In this document: positions 43,529-55,141 of the stretch, piece by piece | Numbering within the stretch: the stretch's first letter is position 1 | How the letters are laid out: every line of letters begins with the position of its first letter | Assembly: GCA_030847615.1 (NCBI GenBank) | Contig: JAUMIR010000014.1 | Span: forward strand, 15,352,501 to 15,416,500 | Length of the DNA stretch: 64,000 bases | Origin: Gambelia wislizenii | Lineage: Eukaryota; Chordata; Lepidosauria; Squamata; Crotaphytidae | Direction: 5' to 3' | Position numbers and translations under genes: made by a program | Notes under the pieces: generated by a model | What the model saw: the letters and a program-made list of their open reading frames with translations, nothing else | The model's database searches: none | What the model was told of the DNA's origin: nothing

Positions 43529-43610
43529 GTTTCCGGTGTACCCAGTCTTCCGAATCCTGCTTGAATGGAGGAAGGTGTGAATCCTTTCTCAATGGAACAG
43601 GGGTGTGCAT
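43529..43610 (+). CDS. NOTCH1: NOTCH1 exon 2: first half of EGF-like repeat 1 (partial CDS)
   Basis: This 82-base exon is preceded by a pyrimidine-rich tract and acceptor ctttacag and followed by the strong donor gtaagt. Joined in phase to exon 1 it reads R-G-F-R-C and continues through CLNGGRCE to NGTGVC. It supplies the first four cysteines of EGF-like repeat 1; the other two must lie in exon 3, beyond the window. The LNGGRCE block and the NGTG-x-C ending are typical of vertebrate NOTCH1 rather than NOTCH2. Entering phase 1 and leaving phase 0/2 at 82 bases fits the 79-base human exon 2 plus one codon, here between the Glu after Cys3 and the Asn-Gly-Thr. The Asn-Gly-Thr is a potential N-glycosylation sequon. 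No competing ORF explains the stretch. Confidence 0.92.
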
Positions 43611-44744
43611 GTAAGTACATCTGATGGAAGTGTACATTTGCTTGTTTTTATATACATGGACAGAAGGAGTGTAAGTTAAAACAAGCTTCTCCTGGCTAGG
43701 GAACACTGTTTTTCGTCTGTTTGTTTCAGTCTGAAGAGATGGACTGTCAGCCACTGGGTTCAGGGAGGGGTTGATCTCTTAGTTTCTTCTGTGATTATCA
43801 GTTGGTTAAAAGGCTGGATTTTTTCTGCCTTGGGACAGGGTGGATAAAGAAACCTCTGCAACACTTTCCAAATGTAAGGGCAGCTCAAAACAGACTGTTT
43901 TGAAGAAGAGGTGTGTGGGCTTCTGTTGGATAGAAGAACCCCAGTAACAGTTTTCCTTGCACTGTGGATACATGGTTGGTTGTTGTTTTGCCATCATTTT
44001 ACAAAGGGGTGCTCATATGGGAGACATGTGACAGGAAGCCTGTGATTCCCTGGTGTATTCTACCCCAATTTGAAGGGATCTTATATTTACTGTAGCATAC
44101 AGAGATGTGGAGTCCTGGTTTCATGGTGTCAATGGCTACATGTGGAGTTTCACATAGATTATGTTGTGCAGCTCTGGTGTTGAATAGCAGTGTTGTACCA
44201 TGCACAATTCCATTTTCATGATCTTGAGCAGGCATTGGGCACTGGGCAGAAGTATCCAACTCCTTCTGTAGGGGAAGTTAACACATGGCTAAGACACCAA
44301 CAGAATTCTGACCAAAGCATTATGCCATGAAGCCATTCTGAGAAGGTGCTGTAAAAATGACGTTGGCTGGGACTTCGAGAAACTCTACTTGGATTCAAGG
44401 TGCAGTTCAAGAAACATTTGCTGGGTAGCCTTCAGGTCTCCTTTCTGAAATAGAAATAACATGGTGAGCCCTAAAGAAACCATTGTCAAGACAAATCAGG
44501 GCCAGTTTCCTCTTTAACTGGATTGACTATGATTTCAGTAATTGCCCTACTGGGTTTTTAATTGTGCATGTCCACAAGAGTGAGGGAATCCAATAAGAAG
44601 ATACTGAGTCAAGGGATAAAAATGTTTCCCAGTAAGAGTAACAGTATCTGTCTTTGACTTAAAACAAGGGTGAGGAGAATCAGGCCCTTGGACCAAATCC
44701 ATCCCCTCTGGTGTCTCTGCTGGGCCTCTGTACATCTGCAGATG

Positions 44745-45022
44745 TCCATATTTAATTAATTAGGTACTTATACCCCACTCTTTAGCCACAAAGGCTATCA
44801 GAGCGGCTTACAGATTGTTAAGCAATAGCAATTTACACATCTACACTGCATTAAGCAGTTTCCAATGCGTATTAGCTAATTGCCCCCACAAGCTGGGTAC
44901 TCATTTTACCAACCTGCGAAAGGATGGAAGGCTGAGTGAACCTTGGAGCCCGCTGGAATCGAACTTGCAATGTGGCAACTTGCAGTACTGGCATTTAACC
45001 ACTGGGCCACCAGGGCTCCCTA
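44745..45022 (-). mobile_element. tRNA-derived SINE, second family
   Basis: TACTTATACCCCACTCTTTA and GAGCGGCTTACAGATTG at the left; GGCTGAGTGAACCTTGGAGC and CTGGAATCGAACTTGC (inverse B box) and CCACTGGGCCACCAGGGCTC (inverse A box) at the right. Distinct from the main tRNA-SINE. 43611-44744 shows no recognised element. Confidence 0.65.
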
Positions 45023-45104
45023 TCACTGTTTAGTGAACTCCTAGCTTTTTCTGTTGGGTTTTCACTTTCTGTAAGGTTGAAATATGCCTCTCCTAAGACT
45101 TAGT

Positions 45105-45185
45105 TACAAGAGCCAGCATGGTGTAGTGGTTTGAGCGTTGGACTATGACTCTGGAGACCAGGGTTCAAGTCCCCTTGTGCCCTGA
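45105..45185 (+). mobile_element. tRNA-SINE head (truncated)
   Basis: GCCAGCATGGTGTAGTGGTT (A box) and CCAGGGTTCAAGTCCCC (B box). The body stops after TGCCCTGACTGG. Confidence 0.8.
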
Positions 45186-45488
45186 CTGGAAGGTTGCCCC
45201 CCCCTCTGAAACCAAATTTGGCCCTAGGATTGAAAGAGGCTCCCTACTCTTAACTTAAAACTTGGATTTTGGGGATTCTGGGCTTGACTCAGAAGGTTTG
45301 GTGTTGGCAAACAAAATTCACTAAGGTTTTGAAGAAAGACTTCTTGGATCTTCTCCAAAGCAGTGCTCTCAAAGTTTGGAGCAATACTGGCCCATGAGCT
45401 GTTGGTTGTCAAACTGGTGAGTTTCCAGGAAAGAAGGAAATTGTTGTGGCCAGTGGCCACAGACATGGTGTTTGTGTCTGCTACATTT

Positions 45489-45525
45489 TGTGTGTGTGTG
45501 TGTGTGTGTGAGTGAGTGAGTGATC
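45489..45525. repeat. (TG)n(AGTG)n microsatellite
   Basis: About ten TG units followed by AGTGAGTGAGTG. Confidence 0.92.
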
Positions 45526-45856
45526 CTGCTGGTCCTCCACATCAGATAGCTTAAGAAGCACTGCTCTGAAGTGAGTAAGTGATTACCTTGCTTTATGCTG
45601 TGAGGCCTGATGTGACCATAATGCAGCCTCTTATTTCCTTCATGTTTTGGTAGCTCTTGAACTACATAGGCAGAGAGGAAATGAGTGACCAGCATAGACC
45701 AAAGGACTGGTCCATAACTAAAGACAGTGAGTGGCAAGAATAGCAGAATACTTTTTCCCCACTGTGATCATTTGCTCCAAACCTGAGACAGCTGATGCTG
45801 CAAACTTCTTTCCTTAGAATTAGTCTCAAAGGTACTACAAGATCCATTTGTCTATT

Positions 45857-45977
45857 GATAAAGGCCAAATCCATAAGCCAGTTTGAAACTGGCTTATTTA
45901 CCATGGATCCTTTCTATGGAATCCTGGGATTTGTAGTTTTACAGGGTCTTTAGCCTTCTGTGCCAAAGAGTGCTGGT
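45857..45977. mobile_element. FB-A MITE, left half
   Basis: GCCAAATCCATAAGCCAG, then ATCCTGGGATTTGTAGTTTT and CTTTAGCCTTCTGTGCC. The right arm is absent. Confidence 0.7.
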
Positions 45978-46380
45978 GCATCTGCAAAGGAGTGCTAGAG
46001 ACACAGCAAATGTTGTGTTCAATTCATGAAATTGTGTTGTGTTCTGAACTTGTCATACTTGGATTTCTCAGCTGCATCTTCAGCAACAGAGAACAAGAGA
46101 GAGAGAAAATGATAAATGAGTTTACTTCATTAAGCCTGTCAGAAGCGGAGGTCTTTTTATCTGGGTGTAAAATTATTGTCTCCAGTGCTTGCCATATTGA
46201 AATAAGATTGTGTTGTGGAAGTTTTGGTTGTTTAGATGATAATAAAGTGATCCCCATCTGACAAGACAAGTAGTCATGAAATGGAATGCTTCTTGCAAGG
46301 TCCAATCTGGTCTGTAGACTAGACAGAACACCAGAATCTGGGAGGTTACAGAATTTCTTACTATAAAAATTGGTTTCAGT

Positions 46381-46971
46381 CAGGGCTGTGGAGTTGGTAT
46401 GCTAGACTTTCAACTCCTCTATTTTTCTCCTGTCTTACTTCTGACTCCAACTCCTTCACAGATTATTGTTGCTGTGTGCCCTCAAGTCATTTCTAACTAA
46501 TGTTTGCCTTAGGGTCACCATATCACGGGGTTTTCTTGGCAAGATTTGTTCAGAGGTGGTTTGCCTTTGCCTTCCCCTGAGGCTGAGAGGGTGTGACTTG
46601 TCCACTCCCTGGGTTTCCATGGCCAAGTAGGAATTTGAACCCCAGTCTCCCAGTGTCCTAGTCCAGCTCTCAAACCACTACACCACACTGGCTCTTACCT
46701 GAGCAAATACATATTAATTAGTAATAACAAATTTACTATAGTTAGAAATAGTAGCACCATTTCATTACTACCACCTGAATCATCATGCTGTTTATATTGA
46801 TAGAGCATAAAGTATATTTATTTGCTTAAAATTTTTGAACAAGAAAACTTTCTTAAATTCCTATGAAATATGCTGCAACCTAGACATTTTAATATTATAA
46901 GTTTTTAGTTTTTTGGTTTTCAGTAACTTCTTCTGATTTTGACTCCACCCAAAATTGCTTTCACAGCCCTG
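46381..46971. mobile_element. hAT-like element with CAGGGCTGTGGAGT ends and nested SINE
   Basis: Starts CAGGGCTGTGGAGTTGG and ends GACTCCACCC...CACAGCCCTG (46941-46971), inverse copies. The flanks GTTTCAGT and GTTTTGAG share only part of an 8-bp duplication. A tRNA-SINE in minus orientation occupies 46466-46698. Confidence 0.68.
46466..46698 (-). mobile_element. tRNA-SINE, full-length
   Basis: Inverse tail TTGTTGCTGTGTGCCCTCAA, inverse body GAGGCTGAGAGGGTGTGACT, inverse B box GGAATTTGAACCCC and inverse A box AACCACTACACCACACTGGC. Confidence 0.85.
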
Positions 46972-47459
46972 GTTTTGAGGCTGTTTAAACTTAAATCTGA
47001 TAGTTACTTGCAGTTGTTTGCCAAACAGTGAAGTAATCATCTGGGTCACCTACGCACTTTCTTTTCTTTATAACTTTTTCCATGAAAGAAATATGAAAGC
47101 ATTGTAGTTAAATTTCCCTGTCTCATACCTATCTGCTTGGGAGTAAGCACTAGGGTGTTCAGTAGAACATAACTTGTCAGTGAATGGCTTGGGACTGGAT
47201 TGGCATCTTCCTCGAGGTTTTCCACTCCACCTGTTTGAAGCAAATGCCAAGAGCTGCTCTTAAAGGGACCCTTGTGACGAAGCTCCCCAAAGGCAATTCT
47301 GATCCCAACTGTTGAATGGTAGATTTTTTTTCAATGTGGTTGGTGAAACAGGGAAGGGTGTGTGTGGAAGACTGTGTGCTAGTGTGTCTGCTTCACTTCT
47401 TTCATTTTACCCCCATTTGGCGTTTTCTGTTTGCCTCTAAGGGTGGGTGGGGGAGTGAG

Positions 47460-47760
47460 AGAGAGAAACCTTCAACAAATTAATCGGGCACATGAGCAAT
47501 TTAATGAACAAAAGCTAGGCTCCTTTGTGAGGCACTAATGAATGCACGCCACAATTTTTTCCCCTTTTACCCCCTCCTCTTTTTTTTCGCCTGCAGAAGC
47601 TGTACCAACGCTTGACGCTCTAAATCTTGTTTTCTTTCATTCAGAGAATGACAGCTGGGATTCGGTCAAAATTCGGCAGCTATTGTTGAGGAAGGCAGAT
47701 TAATGCTATGTGACTAATCATGGAGGGCTTCCCAGAATGCATAACTCATTCCTCTCGCCC
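47460..47760 (+). promoter_or_regulatory. candidate conserved intron 2 enhancer
   Basis: A repeat-free, compositionally complex block about 13.6 kb downstream of the ATG. Seen: several SOX/TCF-like sites (AACAAAAG near 47507, TCCTTTGTGA near 47521, TATTGTT near 47681), homeodomain TTAAT/TAAT cores (near 47481, 47700 and 47715), a MEIS-plus-E-box-like TGACAGCTG near 47649 and a TEAD-like CATTCCTC near 47748. Mammalian NOTCH1 intron 2 is known to contain conserved enhancers active in neural progenitors and arterial endothelium. Whether this is their orthologue is inference without an alignment. Confidence 0.35.
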
Positions 47761-48182
47761 TGGTTCTGCCCACATCGCTCCCCCTTTTACACACACCCTT
47801 CTTTTCTCTCTCTCTCTTCTGGTCATTCTTCCTCTCACTCTTTCTTGTTCTAAAAAGCTCTCTTGTGTCCTCCTGATTTACATTGGATGTACAGATGGCA
47901 GTGGAATCTAATTAGGGTTGATGCGTGTGAGCTCCATCCCAAGGGGAGGAGGCGGGAGCTGTGAGGGGCTTGTATGGTGGGCCGGGGTGTTGGTGGGAAA
48001 AGAAGCCTTCCATGTCTGAGAGAAGTTCTTTGCAGTTAGGAATTCCCTTCTGGTTTTACCAAGTGAGCCTGAAAGTCTTAGGCCCATCTGTTAGTTTTTG
48101 AGGGAGGTAAGAAGGAACATCCTAAAGGATCCAACTGGACAAATTCAAGTGACACTAGATGCTTTGAAGAGATCTAAGACAG

Positions 48183-48318
48183 TCTGGTTCTCAGCCTTTG
48201 GCCTTGTGGGTGTTCTGGGGTTCAACTCCCAAAATCTCTGACCGTAAGCCATGTTAATTTGGACCCCTGAGAGCTGAGGTCTCAAATGTCTGGATAGCCA
48301 AAGCTTGAGAATCACATC
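48183..48318. mobile_element. FB-B hairpin element
   Basis: TCTGGTTCTCAGCCTTTGGC and the inverse GCCAAAGCTTGAGAATCAC as ends. Interior TTCAACTCCCAAAATCTCTG. Confidence 0.7.
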
Positions 48319-48483
48319 TAGAGCTCTGTGCCATGATTCCTAGCATGACCATCTTTATGGACATCCCCCATAAAATGGGGGTGGGGAGGTATACCTGTAG
48401 AACACCTGGTGACCTTGAGCCACTTTTTTTTACAGACTTCCCAAGGGCCCTGAAATACCCCCAAACCATCCAATATCCTGGCA

Positions 48484-48915
48484 GTTTACTTCTTAAAAAT
48501 AACAAAAACAAGAACAATGATGTCCCACCTTTTTTTTACTAAAAATTCACAAAATACAAAGATTAAGCTATCAAAAAATATTAAAACCAGTTCAAAAGCA
48601 TTTTTTAAAAAACAAAGAAACAGCACAGCAAAGATCACAAATAGAAAATCCAGCACATTGCATAGGCAGGCTGGGGCTTGCTTGACCATTCCGCAAAGAG
48701 CTGTCAAAACAGAAAGGTCTTCCCTGCCTGCGGAAAGAGAGTAGGGAGAAGGCCAGGCTAATTTCCCTGGGAAAGGAGTTCCAGAACCTGGGGGCAGCTC
48801 CTGAGAAGACCCTGTCTCCTGCATTCCCACTAGAGGTAGGTGTGAGGGTGGTGGGACAGAGAGAAGGACCTCCCCAGCAGATCTCAAAACACGGACATGT
48901 TCATAAGGGAGAATC
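48484..48915 (-). mobile_element. L2-like LINE 3' end
   Basis: A-rich 3'UTR in inverse orientation, then GAAAGGAGTTCCAGAACCTG and GGGGCAGCTCCTGAGAAGAC, the inverse of the SSAAPRFWNSLP-type C-terminal coding, then CCTCCCCAGCAGATCTC. Confidence 0.7.
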
Positions 48916-48970
48916 ATAGAATTACAGAGTTGGAAGAGACCACGAGGGCCATCCAGTCCAACCCCCTGCC
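48912..48970 (-). mobile_element. ultra-short CR1 3' tip (59 bp)
   Basis: AATCATAGAATTACAGAGTT to CCAACCCCCTGCC. Only the last part of the CR1 3'UTR, an extreme 5' truncation. Confidence 0.8.
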
Positions 48971-49594
48971 TGGCTCTTGGCTTCCTTTTAGGTATATACC
49001 TTTTCTACCTGTACAGATAGCTTCATCATACATGGCCTAAAAAGGAGAAAATAAGGGGAGGAAAGGAGAGAATACAGTCCTTCAAGTAAGGACCTCATTA
49101 AAACCACCCACAAATGGGACAGTTGGTCTCTTTGCCTTTACCACCACTGCTCAGATCGACAAAAATGAATCAGAATGGAAACTACGAGTGATATGGCACC
49201 ACTTCTGGTTTGCTACTAATGCACCAGTGAAGCTTGCTGGGAGTTGGGAGCCAAAAATGCCCCACCGACTCCCCACCAAGTTGCCCACACCAGCCCTAAA
49301 AGAAGGATTAAGCTTATGGGACAATGTATGCAAGGTTTCTTTGCTGTTCTGCTCTGTCTGTGCAGAAAATAGCCTTTTCTTTGCAGCAGTTTCCAGGGAT
49401 CCAGAGCACATGTGATAGATATACTGTCTGCTTAGTCACATTCACATTCAGCAGAAGGCAGTTATCTCTTTACCCTTTCCTTGGAGTGTTATGCATGCTG
49501 TGTATGTTGACTTCAGCCTGTGCACAACAGTCTCAGACAGGATTGTTTTCAGACATGGTGGCAGCTTTTTGAAATATCCAAGGTTGCGTTTTGT

Positions 49595-49627
<33 letters not shown>
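49595..49627. repeat. (TG)n microsatellite
   Basis: About sixteen TG units. Confidence 0.93.
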
Positions 49628-49628
<1 letters not shown>

Positions 49629-49939
49629 AGACAACCTGAGAAAGGTTAGATTGGAGCTCTTTTTACTCCAAATTTGAGGTTTTATGAACATCTTAGAACT
49701 TGTGTGAGGTTTTTTAGAGATAGCACAGATTTTTTTAAAGGTTTCATTCAGCTAACACTAATTTAAGAAACATGAAACTACAGAATATTGTCCTCTTAAA
49801 TTTATTGAGAATCTTCTTTCCAGCTTTGGAGGAAAGAGCAGCCTGATGAATAAACTATCCTCCTGTTCATGTTTGGTGAGTAGAAATTGAACCCAGGTGA
49901 TTCTGTAGGGGAAACTTTACAAAAGTTGGCTCTTTGAGT

Positions 49940-51365
49940 TCCTCCTCCTCCTCCTCATTATTATTATTATTATTATTATTTCTTACCTGCCTCTCCCTGT
50001 GAATCAAGGTGGGGAACAACAAATTAACATATAAACATAATGTTGATTAAAAACACTTATCAGTTAAAAACATATATCAAATTAAAAGAAGTAAAAACAA
50101 GAAATTTTAAAACAATCAATATACAATTTAAATTCACAATTTAAATTCATCTGAATAGGACTGTTGGAAGAGACTGGTCTGTAATGCTACTTTAAATTCC
50201 GACAGCGTATTCAGCTGTTGTATCTCTTCTGGCAGCCGTTCCAGAGTCTAGGGGCAGCTGAAGAAAAAGTCCTCTGGGTGACAGTTGCCAACCTTATCCT
50301 AGCTGACTGGAGTAAATGTCCCCCAGAGGACCTGAGTGCCTCTCTGTCTCTGGCTTTTCTTCGCAAACGAAGATTCAGGAAGGACTCATCCCGCGCTTTC
50401 TGCAAGCGCGCTGATGACTAAAAAGGCCAATCCAAGATAAACAAGTCCGGTTGCAGAAAGCACAGCAGAAGGTCTCCTTGGGGGATGTTTCTGGGTTGTG
50501 ATTCTTTCTGCGTTGTCGTTTCTCTTCAAGACTTGTTCGTCGTGAGTTCTCAAATAAGGCTGCAGCATTGTGGATAGTGCGTCTCCATGCCTCCCGATGT
50601 GAGGCCAGGGCGGACCATTGTTGGTGATCAATTTGGCCGAGCCTGAGATGTTGTTTCAGGGAGTCTTTGTATCGCTTTTTTAGAGCGCCCCTCTTACGCT
50701 GACCCGTGGCGAGTTCACCGTAGAGTAGTATTTTTGGGAGGCGATGGTCCTCCATCCTAGAAACGTGCCCTGCCCAGCGCAGCTATGTTCTCAGTATCAT
50801 GGCCTCAATGTTGGTGATCCCTGCTTGCTCAAGGACAGCAACATTCGTCACATAGTCAGTCCAGTGTATATTTAGGATTGTGCGTAGACAGCGCTGATGA
50901 AAGCGTTCGAGGAGTCGTAGGTGGTGGCGATAGGTGACCCATGTTTCAGATCCATAAGGGAGGATAGACAGTACAATGGCTCTGTACACACTGATTTTTG
51001 TGCTTTGCCTCAGGTGTTTATTGCTCCAGACTCTTATGTGATGTCTTCCAAATGCACTATATGCCTTTGCTGATCTGTGACCGAGTGTACGGGGTGGATT
51101 ATACGGGAGAAGGCAATCCTGTAGGTAACAGGTAATAACCAACACTTTGTACCTTGCTTGGAAACTATTTGGCAGCCAGTGGAGTGATTTTAATATTGGT
51201 GTAATATGATCACTCCTGTGTGTACCAGTGACTAATCTGGCTGCCATGATTTGAACCAGTTTAAGTTTCTGAACTTGGTACAGAAGTAGCCCAGTGTATA
51301 GTGTGAATTGCAAAAGTCCAGCCTTGAGGTTACCAGTGCCATGCACTCCCATCTTTAGCATACCT
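49940..51365 (-). mobile_element. L2-like LINE interrupted by another LINE
   Basis: Minus strand: 51365-51079 encodes KLKLVQIMAARLVTGTHRSD, HITPILKSLHWLPNSF and LLPYNPPRTL. 50338-50211 continues with ALRSSGGHLL and RTFSSAAPRLWNGCQ, the L2 ORF2 C-terminus. Then comes an AT-rich 3'UTR to (ATT)n at 49955-49980. The break at PPRTL / LRSSGG is exactly where the inner LINE sits. Confidence 0.85.
50339..51078 (-). mobile_element. LINE ORF2 3' fragment (RTE/Vingi-like), nested in L2
   Basis: Best-preserved copy of this family. Minus-strand segments include SILPYGSETWVTYRHHLRLL, LRWAGHVSRMEDHRLPK, HREAWRRTIHNAAALFENS and the C-terminal finger CCAFCNRTCLSWIGLFSHQ (C-x2-C-x12-H). One frameshift lies near 50780. 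Flanked by GACCTGAGTG (50329-50338) and GACCGAGTG (51079-51087), an imperfect 9-10 bp target duplication. The 3' tip is GA-rich. Confidence 0.86.
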
Positions 51366-51419
51366 TTCCCACTGGTACAGATAGGTTCATCATATTGGCC
51401 TAAAAAGGAGAAAATGACT

Positions 51420-54240
51420 AATTTCTTTTAAAAAAAGTAAATCTTCCAGCCTAGTTACATAGAACCAGTTCTTGCTCACTACAAAGGATCAAGCAAGTGG
51501 TGGTTTGACAAGCCTGGATCTGATCCAACATAGCAGTTTGGCTGATAAATCTGTGTTATATCATCCTTGCAAACATACCTTTACAAACACTCTGGTATTA
51601 AAAGCCAGACAGCAAAGGAACTTACATTTTATATTTCATATGGCATAAATAAAAAATGAACACTTGGAGTTGGTAAGGATGGTTTTATGTTAACCATCAC
51701 TGATGGTGGCTTCAGTTTTTTTGCCAGTATGGTTTCTGTGGTGGTGAGTTGTTAACTATAGCTTTGCAGAAATAAGGGCCCTCTCTTGAAAGCTAAATAT
51801 CTTTTCCCCCCCAGATCAGATGAAAAGCTTTCTCTAAGAATCATGTAGTCCTTGCAGGGATAGGTGCTAATTAAACCTTGGCATGGTAGTGTTTTGGGAT
51901 TGGCACCCCCACCTCAGATGAAAAGGGGGCTAGTTTATTTACTTATTTATTTTAAGATGTGGAGACATGGGATGCCACTTTCCCAGGAACGCCCTTACCC
52001 TCTTACTTAGTAGAAACAGATGGTGGTTATTCAGCCCGGGTATTTTATCTTAGTGTACGATTCATTGCCGCTTTTCTAACTTGGGCTTTATACCCAAAGT
52101 GTGTGATTCAGCCTTGGAACAGTAACCTGGTTACCTGCCTTGCACCTTGCATAACAGAGAGATACCACAGTTGTTTTCTTACAGGGGAGAGGGGTCTGCT
52201 AAGAGTTTTTTGCTACTGCTTTCCTTTCTAAGTTGAATTGATAGGTCAGGTGTGTTTCAAGGCCCAAACGTGAGACCTAGGGTTCTCCCCCTGATGGTGG
52301 CCCTGGTGACGTCGTTAACTGGATGCAATAAGCTTCAATCACAATGGCTCACATAAATGAGAAAATATTTCTTTAGGCCTCTACCACTAGGCAGAATGGT
52401 TCTTAGTATCATGGCTAAATGTTAACAGCTGTGCAATGACAGGAAATGGTTCATTTGTATTAGTGACCTTGTTAGATAGTTTTTTGTTTTTTGTGTTTTG
52501 TTTTTTTTTTTTGCATTAGCTTTGCAGTTTGAAGTTGGAAAAAGATATGAAGGCTGAGAATAGACAGGGGGATTGAATTTTTCTTTGTTGCTAACCTGCT
52601 GCAAAGTTCTTACAGCTATGGATGGTGTGGGGGAGATGGGTCACACTTGTCCATTTTGGTTTTCATTGTTTGCTTTTCTGCTATATAAACCTATTTCCAT
52701 CTTCCTTCAGCCTTAGCTGTGGGAGGGAGGTTGGAGATGTACCCTAACATATGTCCAGCAATGGGGAATTTGATTGTTGTCCAATGGAGAGAATTAGTTG
52801 TGTAGGGGCCCAGTTTTACTATTGGCTATGAGGGGGTGCTGGATCCCATCAGCAAAAGGGCTGCAATGTTTCTCCGCTGAGTACCACCTGCTGCATCATT
52901 TACCACCAATAAAGCTTATCTTACAACATTTAATGTCTGTTGCTGTTTGGCACTGAAAGAACTCTTGGGGAGGCCTGGAACTACACCCAGTTCTGGAACA
53001 AAACAACTTCTGTGTTTGGAAATTCAGTAATTCAAGCTGTGTGTTGAATAGAAAGGGGGGGGGCACACTTTTCCCAGCTCTTTTTAAATACTTTTGCAAG
53101 CACTTCTTTGAAGACCACATGGGAATTTAGTCCAACCAACGTAAGTTTTCTCAGCTCTCCTTTAAACAGAAAACAGTAGCTGCAGAAGGGTGTCAGAGAA
53201 TCAGAGTTTGAAGAGTATTTTCAAGGCAATGCTCTCACCCTGAGATTCTTTCCTCTCACTCTGAGGACTGGGGGAGTGGGTCCATGACCTGAGATCCAGG
53301 AAGCCTTCCAAGCTGACCCTTTTAAGGCTTGTTTTAGCTGTTTTATTTGACCGAGAAGGACAATTCTGCTTTAATAAAAAGCCTCTCTAACATTTCATGT
53401 CACATTAATGAGATTCAGAAGTGTTGCCATCCAGACCAAAAGGGTTTCCTTGCTTCCTTAGTGTCAGGTTCTCGGGGAAAGTATCCAGGAACAGAGTACA
53501 GAGGCAAAGGACTTGGGGATGAAAGCGTCTTGTGGTTAACCTTAGAAATCTGGAGGCAATGAGGTTGGGTTTTTTGTTGTTGTTTGTTCTTTTCCCAAGC
53601 TTTCTGCTGAATAACTGGGATCATTCAGCTCTTGAGTCTATTGTTAACCTCCTTTAAGGGACGGAAGTCTTCTTCTTTAATATTTTCCCCTCATGTTTTA
53701 ACCTGCTGCTATTTCCATGAAATAAGAACAAGGGGTGAGGGAGTGGGGAGAGAATAAGGACTCTCACTGGACAGGAAAAGGGTGCGGTGTTGAAATAGCC
53801 GGAGGAAGTCTGTAACCTAAGGAACAGGAGTAGTTTAATGGGATCCCACTGTGTTGGGTTCTCTTGAAGGAACATGCTGGTTGCCAGATTCTTGGAAGGA
53901 CTAACAGCTTGAGAATGGTGTGAGGGAACCCTTAAAGTTAAATAGTCCAAAAACGGGTGACACTTTTTGGAGATGGTGAGAAACCTGCTACATGAAAGTT
54001 TGGTATTAAGCTCTTTTAAATATGTTCTTCACCAAGTAAGTGGAATAAACGAAGCATATCCAAAGTCCTTAACATGTGTTTCTTCCATGTACATCACAGC
54101 AGTTTGCAGGATTCCTATCTCGAGGCAGAAAATTCTCAAGGGCAGGTATGAATATTCTGACTTGTCTTCCAACTTTTAAAGTAATGGGTGTTCTGTGAAA
54201 ATTCTTCAGAGCAAGCAAATATAATCAGTTAAGGAAGTGT
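51420..54240. other. repeat-poor stretch of intron 2
   Basis: No interspersed repeat, exon or RNA gene recognised in 2.8 kb, apart from short homopolymers (for example T-runs near 52485-52512). The 51960-52240 part is compositionally complex and could include conserved regulatory sequence; I see no decisive motif arrangement. Confidence 0.4.
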
Positions 54241-54276
54241 GGTTTTCAAAACCCAAAATAAGATTTGGCAGAAGTA

Positions 54277-54614
54277 CAGGTTGAGTATCCCTTATCCAAA
54301 ATGCTTGAGACCAAAACTATTCTAGATTTTTGGATTTTTTTCTGACTGTAGTTGCATCTATATCTATATCTATATCTATATCTATATCTATAGAGAGAGA
54401 GATGGGACCCAAGTCTAAACATGAAATTCATTTATGTTTCTTATACACATAGGCTGAAGGTAATTTTATACACAATATTTTTTAATAATTTTGTGCATAA
54501 AACAAAGTTTGTGTACACTGAACCATCGGAAAGCAAAGGTGCCACTATCTCAGCCACCCATGTGCACAACTTTGGATTTTGGAGTATTTTGGATTTGGGA
54601 TAAGGCTCAACCTG
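54277..54614. mobile_element. Tig-3, Tigger7-like DNA transposon remnant
   Basis: TA duplications at 54275-54276 and 54615-54616 bound CAGGTTGAGTATCCCTTATC and its inverse TAAGGCTCAACCTG. The interior GGGACCCAAGTCTAAACATG, ATTTTGTGCATAAAACAAAG and AACCATCGGAAAGCAAAGG reads like the mammalian Tigger7 family as I remember it. A (TATATC)n expansion is at 54354-54393. Confidence 0.82.
54354..54393. repeat. (TATATC)n hexanucleotide microsatellite
   Basis: About six perfect TATATC units inside Tig-3. Confidence 0.95.
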
Positions 54615-55141
54615 TACCACCTTAAGCATGAATGTCTTCCAAAATGCTTCGGACTGTAGTTTTATTCTATGTTATGAAGGCAGCACTACTTTACTCAAAT
54701 ATTTGCTCAAAAGTAGCCGTCATCATTCATGGAATCTTGAATGGTAGCTCACACACACAAGTCCAGCTATGCTGTGCTCATTAACTGGTGTGTGGGAGCA
54801 TGCTGCTTCATAAGGTTAGACAAGGAAAATTCTTTCATGTACTCAGCTATCTTTCTTTTTTCTATAAAGAAAGGATGTGGTCACAGATAGGACAGGTAGA
54901 GATGATCAGTCAATGGCAGCACTAGTTGTGTGTGGAGAAGCTGAACCTCACCAGGTTACACTATCAGGGAGAGGGGTGACACCAGCCTTAGTGACGCCAT
55001 AGTAGATGATACTGGATGAGTGTGTTCAAAGGAGGCGGTAATGTGACACAGGTAATTTACTTATTTTTGCCACCATCCTGACAAGTAGCGGTGCCTCTTC
55101 TAAGGTTTAGTTACTCTCAGGAAGCTTTAAAGATAAAAACA

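Noticed and set aside
52390..52620. Possible exon 3 of NOTCH1 in a cysteine-containing stretch of intron 2
   Set aside because: No six-cysteine EGF pattern with in-phase splice sites could be found between 43611 and 64000.
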